Notes: generated by a model from the sequence alone, not told the origin. A stretch of DNA of 64,000 nt from Chaetoceros tenuissimus (GCA_021927905.1 BLLK01000047.1:3286001-3350000); one strand, 5' to 3'; shown: positions 20,397 through 31,738, counted from the stretch's first letter. Translations and numbers: made by a program.

Positions 20397-22627
20397 TTAT
20401 GGGGTCGCCATCTTTTCAAACTTAGCTTTAGTCAAGGAAAGTCCAAGGTAACTGAGAAGCCAACAACCTCCAATGATGTTTCGCTGAGCCTTGATTACAT
20501 CGGTAAGTTTAGATTCTGCAAATCCAAAACGTTCTAGCGCTTCTTTACCTGTATGACTTACAGGTCCTCGACGTGGGCCATCTGTTGAGAATTGAAGTCC
20601 ATCGAATTCATTGATACTAAGCCCCTGGAATCCCCAACGCACCAAAGATACTTTTGGAACCCAGCGTAAAACCTTTGGTGTATTTTCTTCTGATATGTTT
20701 CGCCCGTCGAAAATTATATTTAGAACTACGATTGCCGGAAAAAGCGACAATGCAACCTCACTTGAAGGACTGATCGCTCCAATGATTAAACCACCTGCTT
20801 CTCCAGCCAGCGTATGAAGGGTAGTTAAACCAATGAATTTCTTGAATTTACCCTTTTGTAAACCAGCCAATGGATATATAATAGCCCCGAAAATTGCATT
20901 GAATACACCCACCAAAGGTACCTCAGAAAGAGCTTTAGCTACAAAGTATGGAAGAGTTCTGTACATTCCACTTGCCATCTCACCCTTGACGATCGATTTT
21001 TCTTTTGTGAAACTACGAATGGTAGATGCAAGCGACATATTCAATCCACCAATAGCGATAAGTGAGAGGAGACCATAACGATCCATGATGGAAGCTTGGT
21101 CATCGCCGACTTTGTAAATTCCTCCATAAACAAGTCCAAGTGTGACCTGTTGTACAATCTTGATAATAATAGCTACCTTTCCTCGTAGCGTTTCATGAAA
21201 TGCCCTATTCAACAATAATTTGAACTGCCTGAAGATGTTGGCACCTGGAAGACTTCTTTCCCTCCCAATCGTAAGTTTGTGATGATGCTTATGACCAGGG
21301 ATAACACTGTTACCACTTGAAAGCGTGATCTTTCCAACACTTGCTTTCGCAGCCTCAGCAATGTGATTTAATCTCTCATCAGATTTCTTTTGCGCGTCAT
21401 GACCTCCATTTGTTCTAGAAACTACATCTAATACATGCTCTGCAGTTCCTGTGTCCTTTGGGCAGGGATATCCTAGGGTTGAAAAATAAGATTTAATCTT
21501 TGATACTTCACCATAGTACATCAATCTTCCTTCACTCAACAATAGTAAATCATCAAACTGGGCAAAAACGCTCTGTGAAGGTTGATGAATTACTGCAATG
21601 ATTGTCTTTCCTTGATCAGCAAGTTTACGGAGAAATTCCGTAAGCTTCGCCGCTTGATAGCTGTCCAACCCACTCGTAGGCTATGACAAATGTAGTTGTG
21701 ACGATGTTAGAAAGAAAGAATAGCTAGACTATGTTTTGACCTTTTTCATACTCACTTCATCCAAAATAATCACAGGTGGAGAGGAAATCAACTCGACAGC
21801 TATACTCAATCTACAATTATAAGATGGTGAATTAGATAGTGGATATTTTGAATAAAATGTGATTTTACTAACCTCTTCCTCTCACCACCAGAAAGCCCAC
21901 GAACTTTTGTGCTTCCAACGATAGTGTTGGCGCTTTTTGTAAGACCAAGCATATCCATTAAATTATTGACAACATCATCTCTTGCAGACTTTCCCAATCG
22001 TGATCCCAATTTCAATTCTACACGAAAGTCCAACGTCTCCTTCACAGTCATGTGTGGGAAGAAATTTACATCTTGTTCAATGAATGCGGCTGGTAGCATA
22101 GATTTTTCTGAAAGTGGTTGATCATTTACATATCTCAACCCTACATTGTAATAATTAGTCAAACATGGTGACACCTAGCTAGAATCCAAAATGAAAAAGA
22201 AATGATACTAACCTTCCAAAGTCAATTTAGGGGATTCACCGATTCTACCAGCGAGAGCATGGACTAATGAACTCTTTCCTGAACCACTTGGACCCATCAC
22301 TGCAAGCATACGTCCAGGCATAGCTTTTCCCTTCAAAGATCCATCGAGAATTACACGATCTGGTTTATTTCCTTTTTGCTTTAAAGTCAACTTTACTCCT
22401 TCAAACCCCAATTCACAACTTTGCATAAAATGGCGATTCTCTATATCTTCACTCAATTGGATTTCTGAATCTGAATCACTATCGGATAGATCTACCTCCG
22501 TCGCAGTTGCAAAGAAAGATGACTTCTTCTTCTCCTCAGTTCGAACGAGTTTTGTGCCCAGAGATAATTGAGCATTTGTAAATGATAGCAGCGACGATGT
22601 CACTGCGAGAGCTATTGCTAATTTCAT
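20397..22627 (-). CDS. ABCG-type half-transporter with signal peptide
   Basis: Four exons: 22213..22627, 21873..22140, 21756..21810 and 20397..21680, with introns of 72, 62 and 75 bp, total 673 residues. The start at 22627 gives a clear signal peptide (MKLAIALAVTSSLLS); a further in-frame ATG at 22762 would bury it. The nucleotide-binding domain has Walker A (GPSGSGKSS), the ABC signature (LSGGERKR), Walker B with LDEPTSGLDS, and the H-loop (HQPS). A six-helix membrane domain follows (FRQFKLLLNRAF onward). ABCG half-transporters dimerise to export lipids or small compounds. A signal peptide is unusual for the family and may reflect routing to a plastid or secretory membrane. Confidence 0.88.
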
Positions 22628-23038
22628 TCCGATGATTGCGACTTGAGGAAATTTTACTTTTATGAAATTGCAATAAAGAAGAAGCGAAACATCAACAAAA
22701 AATATGATTGAACAAGAGGAAGATATGTTCAATGAGAAGTTCTGGTTTATCAGCCTTCGCATTGTTCTTTGTGCGTATGTTATGGTAGGATACTAACCTA
22801 AAACATACTTTTCCAGTAGTAAATAGTATCCAATTGTATCCATATCAGGTAGGTACTAAAAGGAAGGGCTGTGAGCAACCTTCCACCGAGAGCGACGAGC
22901 AACAAAGAGGAGATGCAACCTATTGTCGACCAAAAGTGAAGGACTTTGAAGTCTTTGCTATTCATTCAATTTCAAACTAGTTGAGTTTCATCTACATCAA
23001 TTAGCAGCCTCGCTTACCAGTTAATAGCATCAAGAAAA
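22628..23038. promoter_or_regulatory. divergent promoter, ABCG gene / eIF2 alpha
   Basis: A 411-bp spacer between outward-facing genes. No defined element is claimed. Confidence 0.35.
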
Positions 23039-24031
23039 ATGGCAGACACTGAAGCACCAGCAGCAGCAGCTGAAGAAGAGGCAACCCTCTACAACGAAGG
23101 TACTTTCCGCATCTACCTTCCAAAAGACAAGAAAAACCTTGAATGCCGTTTCTACCAGAATGAGTTTCCTGAAATTGAATCTCTTGTTATGGTAAATGTT
23201 CGTAATATTGCTGATATGGGAGCATATGTTTCTCTTCTCGAGTACAATAACATTGAGGGTATGATTTTATTATCTGAGCTTTCTAGAAGACGTATCCGTA
23301 GTATTCACAAATTGATCCGTGTTGGAAGAAATGAGGTTGTTATGGTTCTCAGAGTTGATCAGGAGAAGGGATACATTGATCTCTCAAAGAGACGTGTATC
23401 TCCTGAAGATGTAGCAGCTTGCGAGGATAAATTTAACAAGGCTAAGGCAGTTCATGGTGTTTTGAGGCATATTGCAGATAGAAAAGGATTGTACCTTGCG
23501 GAATTATACGAAAAGATTGGTTGGCCATTGTACAGAAAGTATGGGCATGCATATGATGCTTTCAAGCTAGTTCTTGGGGATGATATTGATCCTTTTGCAG
23601 AGCTTGAGTTCCCAGAAGAGCTCAAGAATGAATTGAAAGCATATATTAGAAGAAGACTTGCACCACAACCTATCAAGATCCGTGCTGATGTTGAGGTTAG
23701 TTGCTTCACTTATGAAGGTATCGACGCTATTCGCGAGGCTCTCTATGCTGGTATGAATGTTGGGGGAGAGAAAAATCCTATCAAGATTAAGCTGATTGCC
23801 CCTCCTATTTACGTTTTGAGTACCACTGCCTTAGAGAAAGAGTCAGGAATCAATCTTTTGAACAAGGCTATTGATACCATCAATGAAAGCATTACAGCAA
23901 AGGGAGGAAAGCTTGAGGTGAAGATGGCTGCAAAGGCTGTCAGTGTCAAGGAAGAGAACGAGTTGCAAGCAATGATGGACAGATTGGCATTGGAAAATGA
24001 TGAAGTTGATGGGGATGAACCAGAAGATTAA
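23039..24031 (+). CDS. SUI2: translation initiation factor eIF2 subunit alpha
   Basis: 330 residues, single exon, family length (~300-330). Alpha is the regulatory subunit of eIF2, which brings initiator tRNA to the ribosome. The N-terminal S1 RNA-binding fold (~22-95) contains ILLSELSRRRIRSI, including the serine that stress kinases phosphorylate (Ser51 in animals and yeast). The helical and C-terminal alpha/beta domains follow, with an acidic tail. The kinase target loop is intact, so eIF2-based stress control should operate. The start at ATG 23039 fits the family, with a short Ala/Glu-rich extension. Confidence 0.96.
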   Translation: MADTEAPAAAAEEEATLYNEGTFRIYLPKDKKNLECRFYQNEFPEIESLVMVNVRNIADMGAYVSLLEYNNIEGMILLSELSRRRIRSIHKLIRVGRNEVVMVLRVDQEKGYIDLSKRRVSPEDVAACEDKFNKAKAVHGVLRHIADRKGLYLAELYEKIGWPLYRKYGHAYDAFKLVLGDDIDPFAELEFPEELKNELKAYIRRRLAPQPIKIRADVEVSCFTYEGIDAIREALYAGMNVGGEKNPIKIKLIAPPIYVLSTTALEKESGINLLNKAIDTINESITAKGGKLEVKMAAKAVSVKEENELQAMMDRLALENDEVDGDEPED

Positions 24032-24162
24032 ATCCATATTAAAACAAGTAAAATGAAGTAAATAGTATATTCGCGTCTTTGAGATTTTCATACACGATAC
24101 ACATGTAGTTGTATTTGTAGAAGAATCATACAATATGAAAGTGAAGAAATTGCGAAGTAAAA

Positions 24163-24464
24163 AGGATTTACTCTCTTGTACAAATTACATGTAAAGCAAT
24201 AAATACGTATCATTACGAATTTCTAAAAAGAAACTTTTGCAGATATTATTTAAGAAAAACGAAGATGTTAGTTTGGTATGGTAAGCCTAGATGGTTTTCA
24301 ACTTTGTACATCATAACCTCCAGGCCTACGGAGTGGTTGACAAATGTATCTTCTTTATATTTTCTAACAAACTCGTAATTCAATTTTTTATATCTGAAGT
24401 ACTAGTATACAAATCACTGTAAATTACAGAATGAATAAAATTCAAAGGATTCATGTTTTTCAAA
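24163..24464 (-). pseudogene. left copy of a duplicated segment: remnant of the 29851..30846 gene end
   Basis: The sequence matches 29680..30043 in the same orientation, with small gaps (302 versus ~364 bp). Shared landmarks are AGGATTTACTCTCTTGT, CAGATATTATTTAA, CTCCAGGCCTACGG, GACAAATGTATCTTCT and ACAAATCACTGTA, ending TCATGTTTTT. In the right copy this segment is the 3' flank and last ~65 codons of the SLATT-like gene. Here, read on the minus strand, it gives MNPLNFIHSVIYSDLYT and then a stop, so the coding part is dead. The two copies flank the IDO-like fusion gene. Confidence 0.75.
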
Positions 24465-24473
24465 GATACTTAC

Positions 24474-24647
24474 CACGTACTGCACGCTTGGGTAATGTCT
24501 ACAACAGTCAGATGCAAATCTGTACTCAGCCTGAAGAAAATAATGAGGCATAACATGGCAGTAGCAGTTTTCCTGACGATGGTATTGACCAGCCACTACT
24601 ACTGTATATAATAACACATCCAACATTACTATTTCCAGCCTCATCAA
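24474..24647 (-). CDS. possible first exon of a small Cys-rich secreted protein
   Basis: 58 codons from ATG 24647, a hydrophobic start (MMRLEIVMLDVLLYTVVVAG) followed by six cysteines in ~38 residues, ending exactly at a GTAAGT donor (24473). The next exon would lie in the remnant segment; one acceptor there would place a stop at once. Signal-peptide-like start plus Cys content suggests a secreted peptide, but evidence for expression is lacking. It may also be a chance fusion made by the duplication. Confidence 0.3.
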
Positions 24648-25174
24648 TGAATAATCGAATAATCGTTATCATTTTTCTATTTTTGTAGAAAAAGGAAACT
24701 CACACTTTCTTATTTTGTATCAAATTAGCCTCATGACTCGATATCGACAAAGAAAATAGAATTTATTTTCTAATTTCGATGTTTCACAGACGACGTACAC
24801 CACGTACGTGTTCTCCTTCACTTATTTTGTTTGCACACATGCATAATCATGAAATTTTTTTTATAAAACTCTTGCTATTCTATCCATACTACACATAAAT
24901 TCATTCTCAAGCCTGCATTCTCCATCTTCCCATTTCCCATCTTCCCTTCTGCCACCACTCACTCCACGTACGTCGATAATGACGTAGACGACGAGAACTT
25001 GTTCAAGATTTAGATTGCTTCAGCAAAGCAGGAAACAGCATAACGCTTACTCATAAGTTCTATCGGTATTTCTCACAATCTTCGTTCGTTCCGTCTAACT
25101 CCAGTCTTCTTAAAATCCATTCATATATATTTGTCATATAGTTCATCTGGATTTGATTCCAAAACAAATGGCCA
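24648..25174. promoter_or_regulatory. upstream region of the IDO-like fusion gene
   Basis: AT-rich. It contains repeated ACGTAC motifs (near 24794-24808 and 24966), reminiscent of cAMP/CO2-type or bZIP sites but unproven. An overlapping upstream frame of seven codons (ATG 25168, stop 25189-25191) straddles the main start and could lower translation. Confidence 0.35.
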
Positions 25175-28100
25175 ATGAACACTTCAACTAGTAACGCGAA
25201 TGCCTATGTAAATGTTCCTCGTCACAAACAAACAGATGACGATGATAACAGTGTGAAGACTATTGGTTCTTCTATGAGCAGCAAGTCAAGCATTCATACT
25301 TTAAAGAATGAAAAGAAGAGACAAGAGGAAAAGATTTCCAAATTGCGTAGTAAAGTTGCGAGTACTCGCAGTCTCGTGAAAAGTAAGCTACTGCCAGAAG
25401 ATTTGTTGAAAGTAGAGAAAGAACCGATTAAGCTACACAATCTTGATACAACTCTGTCCACATTTGTTTCAGATTCATCGTCTACAGACAGCTCTTTGAA
25501 ACGTACATTGCATCTGTATGAAAGTGTTCATGATGAAAATGTGAGATGTTTGGACGTTCCTTTAGCTCGTTACATTCGAGAAGTAGAAGAGGAAACAATT
25601 CAGAAGGGTAATGAAAATAGAGGATTTCTCTCTTTTCGGAATGGATTTTTACCAATGCTCTACCCCGAACATTCACTTCCTGATACTCATATTTTATGGG
25701 ATGAACTTGGAGCCAATTTGAATACCATGGTATCTGATTTAACTCTCAGACCATATATTGAGAATGAGTTGCCTTTACTTTCGGCCAAACAAGAGGATCT
25801 TGAAGACAGGTTTCTGTTTAGGGCTGCTCTTATCCTTGGACTCGCATCTCATGCGTATTGGTACTGCGGCCCAAATGAACCAACAGAATTGCCTTCATCT
25901 TTGAAGGAGCCATGGGATATAGTGAACTCCCGCCTAGGAAGAAAGGGGTCATACTTGTCTGGTGAAGACGTGCAACTTTACAATTTCTCATACAAAGACA
26001 ATGTCAGTGTAATTAGCGGGGAGACATTTGATGCACAAGAAGGACAATTTCAAATTGCAAATTTGAACATGTTGCAATCAATGTGGGGAAATAAGGCGGA
26101 GATTGTATTTCATCTTGCTTTCTGTGAGATGGCGAGAGCTGCTGCCCCATTACTATCACTTATGTGTCTTGCTCAAGATGCAGTGCAGCGTAGTGACGAT
26201 GAAGCAATGTTTCATGTTCTACATGACATTGGAGAGTGTATCCAAAATATTCAAGTGGCATTTATGAAAATCATTCCTGATCCAAATGCTGACACAGGAA
26301 TTGAACCTCTTGTTTGGGCAAAGACTGTCGCTCCAGTAGGTGTGAGTTTCAACAAAGGAATGCCAAGTCCATCGGGGTTGGGCACTCCATTTTTCCACTG
26401 TCTTGATGTATTCTTCTCGAGAGGTCTTTACGCGTCTACCCTTGGAAAAGATGCTGTAGGAGCTCGTTCTTTTTTCCCTGAGACGTGGATTGGGGCTCTG
26501 AATAGTATTGCCTCAACTTCGATTCATGTTTATGTTGCCAGTAGTGACAATGAGGAGCTCCATACTGCATGGAGCCATGCTATAGATACATATGCATCAT
26601 GGAACGGACTCTTAGGAAAACATCTTCAAAAGACCTACAACTTTCTTGAGCTTGCGTTTAAAACTGGAAGAGAGAAAACATTGGGTGGATTCAAAGGCGG
26701 ATTCGCTGACCGTATGTGGGACAAAATTATGGATATGCTAGATAGATCTCGCGAGGAGAGACTTGCTGCAAAGAATTCCACACTCAAGTTGCCATTGGCT
26801 AGTCTACAGAAAGCTCAAGGTGAAGGGAATATGAAATCTCTAGTGTATGAACTTCCACATGACGCCTTTGACTGGAAACCAGGTGATACTGTTTCAGTAT
26901 GGCCCTCAAACTCGGATGAGATAGTGTCAAATACACTCGAATGTTTTAATGCATCAGGAGATGAAATGATTCCGTTATCAGAAGAATGGCGTAAGCATCT
27001 GAAAAAGTTCCTTCAACTAGGAATGAAAAGAGGCAAGAAACCAATGCAAGCAAAGTTGAGAGACATCCTTCGCTTTGCATCTTTATCACCTCTACCTAAG
27101 GAAACGTTCATGCAATTCACCAGATACTGCCCTGATGTTGCTTATCATATTAATCCTGATTCATTCTTTGACGTGCCTGAGTTACTTGGTTATATTAGAT
27201 TTATTCGAGGTCAAGACGCTCTAGGATTAGATAGAGATGGAGATATCCCTGATCTGCTTCTGAAAGATGATCCTATCATGTATTACAACTTCTTGAAATC
27301 AGATAATGAAGATCCCCCTTTGGCACATGCAGTTGCTAGAATGCTTATGGTAATGGGAGTCAAAGATATTCCTATCTTTAACAATCCAGTGGTTTCTCTG
27401 GAAATTTTCGAAGAAAAGGTATATCCAATCCTAACAAGCTTGGCAGCAAAAAGGTGTAATGTGCTGGATATGTTGAGACCAATCAAGCAAAGGCAATATT
27501 CCATCGCAAATGCTAAAGATGAAAAGAAAATGGTACTGAAGCTTGTAGTTGCAAATCTGACCTATGAAAGGTATGCAGTACAGAAGTACTTCAAATCAAT
27601 CAAAACTACGATGGACTCGGAAAGAGCTATAGCTCTTGCTTCAAAATATTTCAATAAATGGAAATCCAAGGCCTTAAATAAGAGAACTATGATTAGGAGT
27701 AATTCTGTTGTTCGTTACTTTGCGAATGATCTCATGGGTAAACGAGAGAAGAAAACTATGAAGGGAGTCACTTCAAACTATTTGACAGACATGACAAATT
27801 CTGATCTCATGTTCTCTATAGAAACCAATGTTTCATTCCATGCCCCTTCTTCATCACAGCCAATCATCATGATTGCTGCAGGTAAGTATGGTAATGACAC
27901 TATTAAAAGGCAAGCGTAAACTATGCATCTCATATTTCTCTCTTAGGGTCGGGTATCTCTCCATTCCTTGGTTACTTGGAACAACGCATTGCTGATCATT
28001 CATCGGCTCCAATATTGCTTATTTGGTCTATTCCATATATGAAGGAAGGAAAGTATATTTTGAAGGAAATTGAGGAAAAATTGAGAAGTAGCTCGTTAGA

Positions 28101-29649
28101 CATTGAGGTAATTGTAGCTGTCACTCGCGAGAATGTTTGGCCCGTCTTTAGTGATGGTCAATTCGAAATGAAGAGTCATCCTAAAGAAAGAATTACGGAT
28201 CTGATTGTGCGTAAGATTCAGCTACGGAAGAAAATTCATAGGATGCTTCATCCTGAGAAATTTGGTGGTAGCAATGGATATTGTTATCTATGTGGATCTG
28301 CTAGCTTCATTCACTCTACTCTAGATGTTATCGATGATATACTCATGGACTTCTCTCTTTTCGATGACGGTGATAATCTGGAAGCGTTCATGAACGAAAA
28401 GATGCAGCAGACATCTAAAAAATGGCTTACGAAATATCTCCAGTCAGACCAGAGGATTGTCTATGAAGCATTTAATGATAAGCCGCCGAAGACCCTTCCT
28501 CTTATCACTATCTCAGAGCTGACAACCAAGAATGTCATCGAGACGGTGGAATCAGAGGGCCTTTACATGGCAATATATGACAAAGTGTATGATGTAGCTT
28601 CGTTTGTTCATCCAGGAGGAACACGCATTCTTCAGTCGTATTATGGGATGGATGCAACGACAGCTTGGGAGGCAGTGCGTCATCATCGGTCACAAGGATT
28701 GAATGCAAAATTAGCAACTCTTTTGGTAGGAAAGTTGAAGATGCCTTCATTTTCTCCAATACCACTTTTGATTTTGGATGGGGAAAAAACTACGAACATG
28801 GATGGCGTTTTCAAATCATGGTGCAGCCTCTTGTTCTCCGTTGTTGAAGTTGAAAATACAATGGCAATGGAGTATAGCTTGGACGTCTTACATGTTGCTG
28901 GGAAAATTCATAATGAGGTTATCTCTCCTATGAAGTTGCAGATGATGTTTCAGGCGCATAGAAGAATGGTGTTTTCTCATTTAAATAGCGTATGGACATC
29001 AGCTGTAAGCAAGGCAATGGCATACACAAAAGCTGTTATCAATATCCAAAAGTCAACAGGAGGCGAATCACCTGATAAGTATGAGGCGAAAGTATCAAGT
29101 ATTGATTCTATTGGGAGTAATTACAGTATCTGCCATTACCTACCAGTGCCATTTGAAAAGAACAAAGATGACATCAACTGCTTTCATGAGGATTTTGAGA
29201 AAGTGCTTGCTTCTCCTAAAGTTGCAAAAATGCTCTCATCTTGTGATGCATTAGTTTCTGCATGTCATGACATTAAAGATAATAATGGAAACGAAGACAC
29301 GGAGTTGGTCGGGTATCTCACAACTTGCATTAGAATAATGACAAGTAACGATTTGAAACTACTTCGCGAATGGAAAAACATTTTGAGGAGAGTAATGATA
29401 TTCTTCGAGGAAAATGACGGTGCAGCAATTTCTCTGTATAATTGTTTCCATGAATTGTTGACTGCGCTTCGATCTATGCTTTCAAGCCTCGAAAAGTATA
29501 TTGATTTGAATTCTTCCCAGCAATTTCTGGACCAGCTCAATAGTTTGGGAAGAGGAGTAGAATCTTACAAAGATAACGATTGGCTGAGGGTCAAAGAGCA
29601 GAGGGCCCCCGCTACTCATTCATGGCAAAATACCCACAAGAGGTCCTAG
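25175..29649 (+). CDS. IDO-like dioxygenase / FAD-NADPH reductase / cytochrome b5 fusion
   Basis: Two exons with a 65-bp intron (27882..27946) give 1469 residues. Residues ~130-525 resemble indoleamine 2,3-dioxygenase: RAALILGLASHAYWY, then SGLGTPFFHCLDVFF, FFPETW and a candidate heme-ligand histidine in GKHLQKTY (H483). Residues ~555-800 are an FAD-binding domain of the cytochrome P450 reductase type (RQYSIANA at 773-780). Residues 897-1070 bind NADPH (AAGSGISPF, YLCGSASF). No FMN domain is present. Residues ~1090-1165 are cytochrome b5, with heme ligands in HPGG (H1124) and the HH pair at 1148/1149. A helical tail follows. The IDO arginine that holds the tryptophan carboxylate seems to be Ala (TVAP, ~386), so the substrate may differ. 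Known IDO1 is reduced by b5 and P450 reductase, so this reads as a self-supplied enzyme. Confidence 0.82.
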
Positions 29650-29679
29650 ACTTGGTAATGATACAATGCACAAGCAGAG

Positions 29680-30043
29680 AGGATTTACTCTCTTGTTCAA
29701 AGCACAAATGTAATGCAATAAATACGGATATTAGGAATTTTTTTAAAATAAACTTTATAAATGCAGATATTATTTAAACAAAATTGAAGATGCTAGTTTG
29801 GTACCATATTGGAAACCGAAATACGATTAGACTTTAACATAGCTCCAGGCCTACGGGGTGGTAGATACGAAAAAGTTGTCACTTGACAAATGTATCTTCT
29901 GTATATTTTCTAAAGTATTTTCAACTATCTCTTCTGGATTCAATTTTTTCCACGACCAACGACTTTCTTTTGAAATACGAGTATACAAATCACTGTACAC
30001 TGCAGAATAGATAATATTCAAAGGATTCATGTTTTTTTCAAAT
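29680..30043. repeat. right copy of the duplicated segment
   Basis: Direct repeat of 24163..24464, about 5.2 kb apart. It covers the spacer after the IDO-like gene and the 3' part of the SLATT-like gene. The copies are clearly diverged (substitutions and several gaps), so the duplication is not recent. Confidence 0.75.
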
Positions 30044-30846
30044 TCATCATTAATACGTCTACGAACGGCATTCTTATTCAAAAGCATCTTCAGTCTTGAA
30101 TCAGCTAATGCAAATGCTTCAAAGATAGGGTCAGGAATTACAGAATCACAAGAAGATATGATCTGTTTGAAAACTGCATTGTATCGTTCTGGATTTAAAT
30201 CATATTTCCTTTGATGACTTTCTTTGTCAGCTTCTTCAAATACTAAATCGTCATACAATCTCTTCATTTCCAGAGCTGCAGTACGATGCATATCACTTCG
30301 AGCAGAATAATTTAGTCGCTTACCACAAGTATTTTCATTTAAAGTCATGGCTAAAAGAGAAATAATCCCAACCAAAACTTCAATCAAAGTGTCAGCAAAC
30401 ATCTGTTTTTCCTGTAATACCACAGACGAAAGTGATAGGACACCACCTATAAACGTGAGAGTAGTCAAGGGTATGAAATTCAACCAGTAATCTCTTTTGT
30501 CAAAATAATGATGTGATAAACGATTCATTTGGCGGTGCTTTTCACATAGGATTGGCAAATCTATGGAAATTTCATTTCCATTACCCGATCGTCTGAGTTT
30601 GCCACCTTGGAGTAATGGGTACTGGATACTTTTTCCATCCTCCAAGTACTGGTCAATATTGCTATTAGTGTTGGGGGAAGAAGTAGTGGATGACAAATCC
30701 CTTGTTTTTGATTCTTCACTACTAGTGACAGTACCCTGCTTGTTTACTTCTTCAGTTGTTTCATAAAAATGAAGCGCTTCCTCTGCGACAAGGGTATAAT
30801 CATTTGCAGTAGCTACCATGTGATTCTTTACTGTCGGAGTTTCCAT
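29851..30846 (-). CDS. two-transmembrane protein with SLATT-like domain
   Basis: 331 residues, single exon, from ATG 30846. The N-terminal ~95 residues are polar and Ser/Thr-rich. H-R-Q-M-N-R-L (~104-110) precedes two membrane helices (~121-142 and ~151-170), followed by a long cytosolic helical part (RSDMHRTAALEMKRLYDDL). This layout matches the SLATT domain, a two-helix membrane module found with nucleotide-sensing systems in bacteria, where it is thought to form pores, and also in some fungi and algae. I recognise the layout rather than a diagnostic motif. It converges on the IDO-like gene and its end was copied to 24163..24464. Confidence 0.5.
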   Translation of the reverse strand: METPTVKNHMVATANDYTLVAEEALHFYETTEEVNKQGTVTSSEESKTRDLSSTTSSPNTNSNIDQYLEDGKSIQYPLLQGGKLRRSGNGNEISIDLPILCEKHRQMNRLSHHYFDKRDYWLNFIPLTTLTFIGGVLSLSSVVLQEKQMFADTLIEVLVGIISLLAMTLNENTCGKRLNYSARSDMHRTAALEMKRLYDDLVFEEADKESHQRKYDLNPERYNAVFKQIISSCDSVIPDPIFEAFALADSRLKMLLNKNAVRRRINDEFEKNMNPLNIIYSAVYSDLYTRISKESRWSWKKLNPEEIVENTLENIQKIHLSSDNFFVSTTP

Positions 30847-31381
30847 GATTGATCTGTTTGTTTTTTTTCATGTCCATATTACAGATGATGAGATGACAAC
30901 ACAAAAGAATCACCACCATACTGTGCATCTCTACTTACAAAAACACCAGTGCACCGCACGGTGGACATAAGAATTCTGTCAAGTATAAATACTGTTCAAC
31001 ACGAATAAACGTAGTATGTATCAATAGTAAAGAAAATTCATGGTTTCCCACTTAGGGCCAAGTTTGTTAAAATACATGGATGTGGGATCGTAAAGAGACA
31101 TTATTTGACATTGACTTCTTTCTCTTACGTATGTACCGGTATATAAAATGCAAACAGGTTATCAGGCATATTTTCAAGAAAAAGATAGAAAGGGAATGAA
31201 AAGAGAAAGACAATTTACCCCTTTTACCTCTTTACTACACAGATTTTCATAGACACCCTACTGCCCTACCTACTTGTTGTTGCCTCTTTACCAACACCAC
31301 GAAATCATCATAGTCCAAGCCGCTTTACGCTTAAATTGCCTGTACTACACTTTAGCTTTTGCTACACATACCTTTGACAAT
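30847..31381. promoter_or_regulatory. divergent promoter, SLATT-like gene / ribosomal P1
   Basis: A 535-bp spacer. A pyrimidine-rich tract (CCCCTTTTACCTCTTTAC, ~31218-31235) upstream of the ribosomal protein gene is a plausible transcription start region of the pyrimidine-rich kind seen at ribosomal protein genes. Inference. Confidence 0.35.
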
Positions 31382-31738
31382 ATGAACAAGCTTACTAAGG
31401 ATCAGAAAGACGAGATGGCTGTCTCTTTGGCAGTTCTTGCTCTTTACGATGGAGGTGCAGAGATCTCTTCTGGACAGATCACCACTCTTCTTGAGGCAAC
31501 TGGAAACACCGAGGTTGAGGCATTCTACCCAATCATCTTCGCTAACTTCCTTTCTAACCCAGAGAAGATTGCTGACTTGATTGCTTGCCCAGCTGGAGCT
31601 GGAGGAGCTGCTGCTGCAGGAGGAGCTGCAGGAGGAGAGGCTGCTGCTGAAGAGGAAGAGGAGGAAGAAGTTGAGGAAGAGGCTGGTCCAGGAGATGCTA
31701 TTGATATGTTCGGAGGAGATGACGGCGGAGACTACTAA
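31382..31738 (+). CDS. RPLP1: 60S acidic ribosomal protein P1
   Basis: 118 residues, the family's usual length. P1 and P2 dimers form the ribosome stalk that recruits translation GTPases. The N-terminal helical dimerisation domain (MAVSLAVLALYDGGAEIS, then ATGNTEVEAFYPIIFANFL) is followed by an Ala/Gly hinge, a Glu run and a short end, DMFGGDDGGDY. The usual end is M-G-F-G-L-F-D; here the two Leu/Phe anchor residues are replaced, which is notable because that tail binds elongation factors. The start at ATG 31382 gives the family N-terminus; a longer upstream frame lacks it. Confidence 0.9.
   Translation: MNKLTKDQKDEMAVSLAVLALYDGGAEISSGQITTLLEATGNTEVEAFYPIIFANFLSNPEKIADLIACPAGAGGAAAAGGAAGGEAAAEEEEEEEVEEEAGPGDAIDMFGGDDGGDY

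Noticed and set aside
22628-22762. Longer start for the ABCG gene at ATG 22762
   Set aside because: It would bury a good signal peptide that begins at 22627.
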